From Chromatiales bacterium (GTDB lineage Bacteria > Pseudomonadota > Gammaproteobacteria > UBA6429): a stretch of 64,000 bases of DNA. Position numbers and translations under genes: made by a program. Under the pieces are notes generated by a model that had not been told where the DNA came from, did not search any database, and saw only the letters and a list, made by a program, of their open reading frames with translations. The stretch lies in NCBI GenBank assembly GCA_027076405.1, contig JALTJN010000365.1, positions 62,001-126,000 on the forward strand, given 5' to 3'. Positions 29,205-36,814 of the stretch are shown one piece after another; positions within the stretch are counted from its first letter, which is position 1; each line of letters begins with the position of its first letter.

Positions 29205-29930
29205 GTGAGTACTTTATTTATTTCTGATCTTCACCTTAGCAGTGAACGTGAAAACATTACAGCGCTGTTTATAAAATTTCTCGATCAAAGGGCGTCCCAA
29301 GCGGACGCCCTTTATATTCTGGGCGATTTATTTGAAGTCTGGCCCGGTGATGACATGATTCAACCTGACTATCAATCCAGTATAGTCAAAATGAAACAGC
29401 TCGCCGATAACGGCCTCCCCCTCTATGTTATGCAAGGTAATCGTGATTTTCTGATGGCTGACAAGTTTGCCGAAGTATCCGGTGCTACCTTAATTGAAGA
29501 TCCGGCTATTATTGATCTCTATGGTGTACCTACCCTGCTAATGCATGGAGATACGCTTTGCACTGATGATGTCGACTATCAAAAATTTCGCATCATGGTC
29601 AGAGATCCTCTCTGGAAAAAAGAATTTTTTGCTAAACCGGATGAAGAGCGTTTAGCCATGACAACAAAATACCGTAAAATCAGTAAAGACGAGACAGCAA
29701 AAAAATCAATGGAAATTATGGATGTAAATCAACAAGCCGTTGAAAACATCATGCAGGAAAAAAACATCAATCAGCTTATTCACGGGCACACTCATCGTCC
29801 TGCCATCCATGACTTTAACGTCAATGGACAAGCAAAAAAACGAATCGTATTAGGTGACTGGTTTAAACATGGAAGCGTTTTGGTTTGTGATGAAAAGGGT
29901 TGTCAGTTAGAATCACTTCCCGAATTATAG
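29205..29930 (+). CDS. lpxH: UDP-2,3-diacylglucosamine hydrolase LpxH
   Basis: Peripheral inner-membrane Mn2+ phosphoesterase releasing UMP in lipid A synthesis to give lipid X. The calcineurin-like metal motifs are complete: ISDLHLS (residues 6–12), GDLFEVWPGDD, GNRDFL, LMHGDTLCTDD and HGHTHRP. Length 241 matches LpxH. The start is GTG with no clear ribosome-binding site, 35 bases after ppiB. It marks the organism as Gram-negative with lipid A. Confidence 0.95.
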   Translation: MSTLFISDLHLSSERENITALFIKFLDQRASQADALYILGDLFEVWPGDDMIQPDYQSSIVKMKQLADNGLPLYVMQGNRDFLMADKFAEVSGATLIEDPAIIDLYGVPTLLMHGDTLCTDDVDYQKFRIMVRDPLWKKEFFAKPDEERLAMTTKYRKISKDETAKKSMEIMDVNQQAVENIMQEKNINQLIHGHTHRPAIHDFNVNGQAKKRIVLGDWFKHGSVLVCDEKGCQLESLPEL

Positions 29931-29940
29931 AATTGACTTG

Positions 29941-29968
29941 TGTAGGTTGGCCTTCATGCCGACCTACA
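29941..29968. repeat. family-2 palindrome, solo copy
   Basis: TGTAGGTTGGC and GCCGACCTACA form an 11-bp stem (one G·T-type mismatch) around CTTCAT, filling the gap between convergent lpxH and the lipoprotein gene. Its sequence matches the ends of the larger elements at 56544–56692 and 60371–60493. Without a T-run it is not a standard terminator, but the position suits a stabilising 3' hairpin for both transcripts. Confidence 0.85.
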
Positions 29969-29969
29969 T

Positions 29970-30719
29970 TTATTCTTTGAAATTGACTTTACCTTCCCGT
30001 AACTCTGTCACCGTATAATTCTTATAACCTTCAGGTAGAACAAACAATTTAGGATCAGCTTTATAGTTCACATCATAGTCAACCAATGAACGCATATACT
30101 CTCGTTGTCCCCATTCTTGTATTGGGAATCCAAAAGCAAGTTGTCGTACAGGTTCAAACGTGGTTAAGGTCATTTCGCAAGCCTCGTGCATGTCTGCAGG
30201 CATATTATTAAAAGTTACCCTGCTGTCTGTTGCCATCAACTGATGAAATTCTGTTAGTGCTAACACAACATCTGGCATAAGACCTTTAACTGCAACTACG
30301 TCATAACAAATTTTATTATTAGTGCTGAGCTGGTAACGCCTTGCAACTTCACCGTTAATGGTTGGTGCACCTTTCATTTTTTCTAATTTTTTAACTGTAT
30401 GCGTTAACTTAAACGGTGGCTCAAAAACCTGCCCTTTCTTTAATTTTTTTTCATGGATAGCCATAATGCGTTTTTCATCAGGATCTACGCTATAAACAAC
30501 TTTTTTCAGTCGATCAAATAAAACAAAGTTTTGAGCGCCTTCACCATCGTCAACACGAACGAAGTTTTTATTTATAATCATTCGGGTTTGATATGGATCA
30601 ACGCCCTTTTCCTGCTCCATAAATAATACAAGTGTGTCACCCTGTTCTTTTTTTGCACATGACGTCAGCAAATTTAACACAACAATACTCGAGACAATTA
30701 AAAATAATATTTTTTTCAT
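29970..30719 (-). CDS. lipoprotein of unknown function
   Basis: A 249-residue protein with a lipoprotein signal peptide: hydrophobic residues 4–18 then LTSC, so Cys21 should be lipidated. After it comes KKEQG, with no Asp at +2, which favours the outer membrane. The mature part (beta-rich by look, for example TRMIINKNFVRVDDGEGA and RLKKVVYSVDPDEKRIMAI) resembles nothing I can name. It begins 9 bases after the DUF455 gene, so the two are one unit. Confidence 0.8.
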   Translation of the reverse strand: MKKILFLIVSSIVVLNLLTSCAKKEQGDTLVLFMEQEKGVDPYQTRMIINKNFVRVDDGEGAQNFVLFDRLKKVVYSVDPDEKRIMAIHEKKLKKGQVFEPPFKLTHTVKKLEKMKGAPTINGEVARRYQLSTNNKICYDVVAVKGLMPDVVLALTEFHQLMATDSRVTFNNMPADMHEACEMTLTTFEPVRQLAFGFPIQEWGQREYMRSLVDYDVNYKADPKLFVLPEGYKNYTVTELREGKVNFKE

Positions 30720-30728
30720 AACAACCTT

Positions 30729-31532
30729 TTAATTTGCAGATTCTAAAAACAATAATTCTTCTTCAGTAAAGCCGGCACGCTTTCTAACATCATGATCAAA
30801 TGGTCCACGTAAACGACCTTGCATATATTCATTAATTAAATTTTTGAATATTTCTTCAGAGTTTAGCTGACGTTGTTCACAAAGATAACGAAACCATCTT
30901 GTACCCGCTTCAACATGACCAATTTCATCACGATGTATGATAGCTAAAATATCAACCGCTTTGTTATCCCCGATACCTTTGAGTTTTTTGACAATACCCG
31001 GGGTAACATCCAGCCCACGCGCTTCAAGCACTCTTGGCACTAGTGCCATTCGAACCATCGGGTCAAAAGCAGTTTCAAGCGCGCTTTCCCATAAGCCATT
31101 ATGAGCGGTAAAATCACCGTAAGCATAACCTAAAGAAGCTAAATGCTCACTTAATAATTCAAAATGACAGGCCTCTTCTTTAGCAACGTTCACCCAGTCA
31201 TTATAAAATTCATTCGGCATATCCTGAAAACGATATACCGCATCCCACGCAAGATTAATCGCATTAAATTCGATATGACATATTGAATGCAGCAAGGCCG
31301 CATGCCCTTCTTCACTGGTTATTTTACGTCGATTCAATTCTCGTGGAGGAACTAATTCCGGTTTATCAGGACGGCCTGGCGCTTCAAACCTTAATATTGG
31401 CGAGACATTGTCTACTGACAATTTATCTTGTTGCCATAACTCAGCAGTTTTATAACTCAAACTAATTTTTTCAGCAGGTAAACAGGCTTGCAGGCATTTC
31501 TCAGCCTGCTTAAATACAGATGGTTGACTCAT
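30729..31532 (-). CDS. DUF455 ferritin-like di-iron protein
   Basis: A 267-residue cytoplasmic protein of the DUF455 family, part of the ferritin-like superfamily that includes MiaE. Helices carry paired metal-ligand motifs: HSICHIEFNAI, KEEACHFELL and RDEIGHVEAG, giving the Glu and Glu-x-x-His ligands of a di-iron site. The reaction is unknown; oxygenase or hydroxylase activity is inferred from the fold. It follows the glycerate kinase gene on the same strand and is followed closely by the lipoprotein gene. Confidence 0.85.
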   Translation of the reverse strand: MSQPSVFKQAEKCLQACLPAEKISLSYKTAELWQQDKLSVDNVSPILRFEAPGRPDKPELVPPRELNRRKITSEEGHAALLHSICHIEFNAINLAWDAVYRFQDMPNEFYNDWVNVAKEEACHFELLSEHLASLGYAYGDFTAHNGLWESALETAFDPMVRMALVPRVLEARGLDVTPGIVKKLKGIGDNKAVDILAIIHRDEIGHVEAGTRWFRYLCEQRQLNSEEIFKNLINEYMQGRLRGPFDHDVRKRAGFTEEELLFLESAN

Positions 31533-31568
31533 CGGTCTATTTTAACAACTTAGTGTTTGGCCTGCAGC

Positions 31569-32792
31569 TTAAACAGGAGCTTTTATTGCAATCACAAGAT
31601 CCATCACATTCGTCCCGGTCTTTCCGGTTGAAAGTAAATCACCTGCCTGCTCCAGAAAGGAACCGGCATCGGCAGCCTCAAGATAGTCGATTGGCGACCC
31701 ACAATGCGCACCACGCTCTACCGTTTTGCCATCTATAATAGCGCCTGCATCATCTGTTGGGCCATCCGTTCCATCCGTTGCTCCAACTAACACGGTAATA
31801 CCTTGCGTATTTTCTAGCTGAACCGCCAGTGCCAATGCCAAGTGTTGATTACGACCACCCCGCCCCGGCTCTTCGGGTAATGACAGCGTCGGTTCTCCCC
31901 CCCAAATATGTATACCGGGTTCTGAATGCTGTAACGAGACAGCCAGTTTATCCGCTAGCGCGAGAACATCGCCATACAGTGTTTGGCTATGATAGCTAAC
32001 CGAATAACCACACTGTTTTGCATGTGATATAACAGCCTGACAGGCCTTTTCATTATTAGCAACAATATAAGATTCTACTAAAACACTCGTCTTTACTTGT
32101 TCGTAGGATATTTTATTTTTCAGCCAATCGGGTAATTGAGCTTTATCGGCCAATGGTTTATTTTGCTTTGTAGTTACAAATAATCCTGAACCTATAATTG
32201 AAATATCATCCCCATGTACATCTGAAATAAGATATTGAGTCATTTTATTTACACTTAAATGACAAAGTGCTTTGCCTCCCTTAATGAGAGAGAGCAACTG
32301 ACGAATGCGGTTCATTTCATGAATAGGTAAACCACTTGATATCAACCATTGGTTCATTTTTTGCAAAAATTTTAGATCTGCATCCGCTGGTAATACTTCA
32401 GCTAAGGCAGATGTGCCGCCTGAAATTAACGCCAGAAACATTGTATTTTCAGGAATATTATTAATAAATTCCAATAACTTAACACCTGCATCAAGGCTTT
32501 TTTGGTTAGGTATAGGATGCCCTGATTCATAGCAAGGCCAGTCTATCGAGTGATCACCATGCCCTGCCTTAGTGATAATTAACGCGGTTTTAATTTGATC
32601 AGATAACACATTTATTGCCCCAGCCATCATCGCAGAAGCTGCTTTACCAACTGCTAAAATAGCAATATCACCTTGTAAAGGTTTTTGATGAAGTTGCTGT
32701 TCTACAACATGCTGACCATTTACCGCTTCAAGAGCAATAAAATATAAATCACTTAGAATTTGTTTCGGTGTCTGTTGATTTGAGATATTCAC
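31569..32792 (-). CDS. glycerate kinase type-2 family (GckA/TtuD-like)
   Basis: A 407-residue MOFRL-domain kinase making 2-phosphoglycerate from glycerate, linking glyoxylate, serine or hydroxypyruvate metabolism to glycolysis. Recognisable are LALISGGTSALAEVLP, the N-terminal AVGKAASAMM, GEPTLSLPEEPGRGGRNQH and GATDGTDGPTDDAGAIIDG near the C-terminus. The first in-frame start is GTG without a good ribosome-binding site, so the exact start is uncertain. In methylotrophs this family serves the serine cycle, but no other cycle gene lies here. Confidence 0.88.
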   Translation of the reverse strand: MNISNQQTPKQILSDLYFIALEAVNGQHVVEQQLHQKPLQGDIAILAVGKAASAMMAGAINVLSDQIKTALIITKAGHGDHSIDWPCYESGHPIPNQKSLDAGVKLLEFINNIPENTMFLALISGGTSALAEVLPADADLKFLQKMNQWLISSGLPIHEMNRIRQLLSLIKGGKALCHLSVNKMTQYLISDVHGDDISIIGSGLFVTTKQNKPLADKAQLPDWLKNKISYEQVKTSVLVESYIVANNEKACQAVISHAKQCGYSVSYHSQTLYGDVLALADKLAVSLQHSEPGIHIWGGEPTLSLPEEPGRGGRNQHLALALAVQLENTQGITVLVGATDGTDGPTDDAGAIIDGKTVERGAHCGSPIDYLEAADAGSFLEQAGDLLSTGKTGTNVMDLVIAIKAPV

Positions 32793-32837
32793 AGATATTT
32801 TAAAGGGGAATTGTGTCCAGATTTAACATTTGTTTCA

Positions 32838-32866
32838 TTGATCTTCATTTTTCTGACTGCTATAAA
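32838..32866 (+). promoter_or_regulatory. promoter of the small membrane-protein gene
   Basis: TTGATC (32838–32843), a 17-base spacer and TATAAA (32861–32866) are close to the sigma-70 consensus, about 75 bases before the start codon at 32941. Confidence 0.55.
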
Positions 32867-32940
32867 ATACTAAGCAATTATACTTAATTTGTATTGGCGT
32901 AGCTAATATAAGGATATCGCACAATGCGTTGGAGGTCGTT

Positions 32941-33117
32941 ATGAATATGCCAAAACCAATTTATGAAAGTTTGCCAGTGTTATATGTTATTGGTGGTGTG
33001 GCTGCTATTTCAACAGTTGATTCATTTATGTCTTTTATTTCAGGTATATTACTCGGCGTTTCTGGTGTCATGATTATGTTTTTAAGAAGAAACTATCGCC
33101 GTTCAGAAAATAGTTAA
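32941..33117 (+). CDS. 58-residue membrane protein of unknown function
   Basis: A short protein (MNMPKPIYESLPVLYVIGG...) with two hydrophobic stretches (about 11–23 and 28–46) and a basic end RRNYRRSENS, so probably an inner-membrane hairpin with the tail in the cytoplasm. GGAGG lies six bases before the ATG at 32941, and a consensus promoter and a strong terminator frame it, so it is an independent transcription unit and very likely expressed. I do not recognise the family. An in-frame TTG four codons earlier overlaps the ribosome-binding site and is unlikely. Confidence 0.8.
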   Translation: MNMPKPIYESLPVLYVIGGVAAISTVDSFMSFISGILLGVSGVMIMFLRRNYRRSENS

Positions 33118-33148
33118 AACAAGTTAAAAAATACGACTCATGATTATA

Positions 33149-33176
33149 AACGCCCCGCTCACGGGGCGTTTTTTTA
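33149..33176 (+). terminator. Rho-independent terminator after the small membrane-protein gene
   Basis: AACGCCCCG and CGGGGCGTT pair perfectly (9 bp) around CTCA and run into seven Ts. Confidence 0.95.
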
Positions 33177-33249
33177 TGAATTTAAAATAGCGTAGATAAT
33201 TAATATGTCATAAACTAAAAAAGTCCTAATAAATAAAAATTAAATTAAA

Positions 33250-34125
33250 ATGCCATTATTAAAAGCGATAAAAATAAAAATTAATGAAGCAGGAATAACG
33301 AAGTTATTTTTATCATTTTTATTTATCATCGCGATTACTTTGAATTTAAGTCAAACATTGGACTTGTCGAGTAAACAATATATTGATAAAGCCTTTAATC
33401 GTGCCCTTATCACCTTTGGTATCGCAAAAACATTAAACGGTGTTATCTCGGTCGCGCAGGGGACAGAAATTGCGATTCAACCTGCCGGAATTGGAGTGAA
33501 TCTCACACCAGGACAGATACTTGATCCGGTAAATGATTTGGTAGAACGCTTTTCATGGATAATGCTCGCCAGCACAACATCTTTAGGTATACAAAAGGTT
33601 TTTCTAACTATGAGTATCTGGCCTGCATTCGGTTATTTTTTAAATGTTATGCTGATACTTGGGCTAATACTCCTTTTTACAAAAACCAAAAACCATCTCA
33701 GAATTTTAGCCATAAGAATATCCCTGTTACTAATTGTTTTACGTTTTATTGTACCTATTACAAGCGTCATCAATGAATCCGTTTATTATGTCTTTCTTGA
33801 AAATGAATATATTACATCAACAAAGCAACTTGAATTTACATCACAAGAAATTGGACAGCTAAATAACGAAGAAAGCTTTAATACGCCAAATATAAAGAAG
33901 AAGTCGGTATGGGAAAGTGCAAAAGATTTTTACAAATCCACCTCTGAAATGCTGGATATAAATATTAAAATCGAGAAATATAAAAAAGCGGCTAAAGAAT
34001 CTACCCAGCATATCGTAAATTTAATCGTTGTGTTTATATTTCAAACATTAATCATTCCATTGGGATTCTTGTTCTTAATTTATAATTTGTTTAAATACAT
34101 TGTCAAAACTGACTTTACAATATAG
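33250..34125 (+). CDS. membrane protein of unknown function
   Basis: A 291-residue protein with hydrophobic segments near residues 19–36, 96–110, 121–142, 149–170 and 260–283. A hydrophilic, Lys/Glu-rich stretch (about 185–255, with KKKSVWESAKDFYKS) lies between the last two and may form a coiled coil. The N-terminal third contains LITFGIAKTLNGVISVAQGTE. I do not recognise the family. It ends three bases from the convergent GGDEF–EAL gene, and no clear ribosome-binding site precedes its ATG. Confidence 0.75.
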   Translation: MPLLKAIKIKINEAGITKLFLSFLFIIAITLNLSQTLDLSSKQYIDKAFNRALITFGIAKTLNGVISVAQGTEIAIQPAGIGVNLTPGQILDPVNDLVERFSWIMLASTTSLGIQKVFLTMSIWPAFGYFLNVMLILGLILLFTKTKNHLRILAIRISLLLIVLRFIVPITSVINESVYYVFLENEYITSTKQLEFTSQEIGQLNNEESFNTPNIKKKSVWESAKDFYKSTSEMLDINIKIEKYKKAAKESTQHIVNLIVVFIFQTLIIPLGFLFLIYNLFKYIVKTDFTI

Positions 34126-34128
34126 CTG

Positions 34129-36654
34129 TTATGCCGGTTTATTTTTATCATACTCAACAAACCACTGTTTAATCTTTGATGAAGGCATTGGTTTGGAAAC
34201 ATAATACCCCTGAACATAATCACAACCTAATATACTCAAATCTGTAAGTGTCTTGTCATTTTCGACTCCTTCAGCGACAACTGATAACCCAAGGTTATGA
34301 GCCAACTCTATTGTCGAGTGAACAATAATCCCATCATTCTCATTCTCAAGCATATCTATAACAAATGATTTATCTATCTTTAAATATTTAACAGGTAGCA
34401 ATTTCAGATAAGCTAAAGAAGAAAAACCAGTACCATAATCATCAATTGATAGCTCTACTCCCATATCATTTAATGTTTCAAGTACTTCTTTTGCCCTTAC
34501 AGGGTCACTCATAACAGCACTTTCAGTAATTTCAAACGTGAGATTATTCGGACTAACCTTTTCTTTTTCTAACGTTGATTGTATGCAGTTAATTAACTCT
34601 CCATCTTGCAAATTCATCACCGACAAATTTATTGCCAGTGAAATATTTCTTTTATTCCATTTAGCATATTCATTAACTGATTTCTGAATCACCCAGTAAG
34701 TTAATTCAGATATCAAACCTGTTTGTTCTGCCATTTTAATGATTTGCTCAACAGGAAGCATACCTTGTTCGGGATGATCCCAGCGAATCAATGCTTCAAC
34801 ACTGGTAACATTCTTACTTTTCACTTCAACTACAGGTTGAAAATAAATTTGAATTCTATCTGATGGCTCTTTTAATTCGGCTTTAAAATCTGCCAGTAAA
34901 GTTAAGTTATCAGCATTGTAATAATCTTTTTCTGTTTTATAAAATTCCTGATTTTTATTTTCACGTTTTGCGCTATACATTGCAATATCAGCATGCTGTA
35001 TTAGTGTATCAGGATCAAGACCATCTTTTGGAAAAGAAGCTACTCCAACACTCAAACCAACATGAAGGCGTTGATCATTAATTGTTATGACGCTTTCAAC
35101 TTTCTTTACAATCCTTTCTATAAAAGACTCAATTTGCTGCTTATCACTGTAGCTGGTAATAATAGCAAACTCATCACCACCTAATCGCGCAACTGTATCC
35201 GTTGCACGTAAACATTCCTCAAGTCGTTTAGAAATTTTCCGTAACACGACATCTCCAACAGGATGGCCTAATGTATCATTTATATCTTTAAACCGATCCA
35301 GATCCAGTAACAATAATGACATTTCTGTATCGTTTCTTTCTGCCTGACGAATACTTTGATCCAGCCGATCTTGTAATAAAGCACGATTTGGCAGGCCAGT
35401 TAAAGAATCATGCATCGCTTGAAATTCAAGAACCATTTGTCGATGATGAACTTGTTTCCGCATATGATTGAAGGCGTTAACTAAAATATTTATTTCTTTA
35501 CTATTCCTACTTTCAAAGTGAAGAAGTTGTTCCGAGCTTGCGGGGTCGGCCTGAATTGCTTCCGTTATCATTTCTATAGGCAATAATAATGATTTGTTTA
35601 ATTTGAAATATATAAAAACAACAAATAAAATAGCGATTGAAGTTAAAAACCATAGTTCTCTGTTAATTATTTTTGCTGCAACGTCAACATGTAAAGTGTT
35701 TTCAGATGACCACAGGCTTAACTTCTTTTCCAACTCAGCTAATTCATCAAACATATTTTTCTGCAACGGCTGTATAGTCTGCCGTATATAATTTATATCA
35801 GTGCGCCAGACATTTGATTTTCTAATTAATAATAAGTCCTGGTAATTTTTATACCACTGCCTAGAACTATTTTTCATTGTGTCTAATGCAACTTCAGTCT
35901 CAAAACCAAGACCACCTTTCCCTCTTATTTCAGAAAGTTTTTTTAATTTTTCTTCAATAATTGAATGGTAATTCTTAATATTATATTCTTGGCTAATATT
36001 TCTGCTATTTAATCCTGCAAAACGAATAATTGCAGCACGAAAATCAAGTATCTTTAATCGCCATATATTTCTTAAATCATCTAAAATTGTATAAACCTCA
36101 GAAAAATATTTTTTATCTTCTAATTCACCTGTTTCTTTAATAGCTTGGCTTAGAGCTGTTTCAAATTCTACATTGGGCTCAAGTAATGTAGTATTAATAA
36201 AAGGTAACATTGGATAAAGCCAGTTCACATCTTTTCTTAAAGTTAATAAATTATTAATTTTAGAGTTAAGCTTTTCATGGATAGTCACTAACTTATGAAC
36301 CTGTTTAACAAGTCCGGTTTCATTAATCCCTTTAATTTCAAGAAGCTCATCTAATTTTTTTCCTATTGAGCCAAAATATATTGTGATTTTATTCTCTTGT
36401 AATTTGTCCGTGTCACTTAAGATTTCATATAAAGATTTATCGGCTTGCCACATTTTCTTTCGTAAATCATCAACATGAATAAAAATATTGTCGTATAATT
36501 TTAAAAGAACTGTATTTTTTTCTGTTGCATATTTAAAATAAAAGCTGGCGGCAACAGTCCCTAAAACTAAAAGTGTAACGACTAAAATAGAAGATGCGAC
36601 GTATTGAAAACGAAGGCTTGCTCTTGATTTTTCATGTGAATGGTGCTGAGTCAT
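34129..36654 (-). CDS. GGDEF–EAL cyclic-di-GMP signalling protein
   Basis: An 841-residue inner-membrane sensor. TM1 (about 17–37), a mainly helical periplasmic sensor region (about 40–330) and TM2 (about 334–352) lead to a HAMP-like linker. A GGDEF domain follows with RLGGDEFAI, then an EAL domain with VEALIRWDHP, ETAVMSD-like (ITESAVMSD), DYGTGFSSLAYLKLLP and AEGVEN. Both catalytic motifs are intact, so synthesis and hydrolysis of c-di-GMP are both possible. The sensor region is coiled-coil rich and matches no named domain I can identify. Confidence 0.9.
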   Translation of the reverse strand: MTQHHSHEKSRASLRFQYVASSILVVTLLVLGTVAASFYFKYATEKNTVLLKLYDNIFIHVDDLRKKMWQADKSLYEILSDTDKLQENKITIYFGSIGKKLDELLEIKGINETGLVKQVHKLVTIHEKLNSKINNLLTLRKDVNWLYPMLPFINTTLLEPNVEFETALSQAIKETGELEDKKYFSEVYTILDDLRNIWRLKILDFRAAIIRFAGLNSRNISQEYNIKNYHSIIEEKLKKLSEIRGKGGLGFETEVALDTMKNSSRQWYKNYQDLLLIRKSNVWRTDINYIRQTIQPLQKNMFDELAELEKKLSLWSSENTLHVDVAAKIINRELWFLTSIAILFVVFIYFKLNKSLLLPIEMITEAIQADPASSEQLLHFESRNSKEINILVNAFNHMRKQVHHRQMVLEFQAMHDSLTGLPNRALLQDRLDQSIRQAERNDTEMSLLLLDLDRFKDINDTLGHPVGDVVLRKISKRLEECLRATDTVARLGGDEFAIITSYSDKQQIESFIERIVKKVESVITINDQRLHVGLSVGVASFPKDGLDPDTLIQHADIAMYSAKRENKNQEFYKTEKDYYNADNLTLLADFKAELKEPSDRIQIYFQPVVEVKSKNVTSVEALIRWDHPEQGMLPVEQIIKMAEQTGLISELTYWVIQKSVNEYAKWNKRNISLAINLSVMNLQDGELINCIQSTLEKEKVSPNNLTFEITESAVMSDPVRAKEVLETLNDMGVELSIDDYGTGFSSLAYLKLLPVKYLKIDKSFVIDMLENENDGIIVHSTIELAHNLGLSVVAEGVENDKTLTDLSILGCDYVQGYYVSKPMPSSKIKQWFVEYDKNKPA

Positions 36655-36814
36655 AAACGGCTCTGTAATCTACATGCAAAAAGTATTTAGATGTAGCTAA
36701 GTTATTGAATTAATACTAGTTATTATCGGCACTTGAGGGGAAATATTTAATTGATGTTTGATATTTTTAATAATTATGAATGCAGCAAAAATTGAACGCC
36801 TAACCTATTGATAG

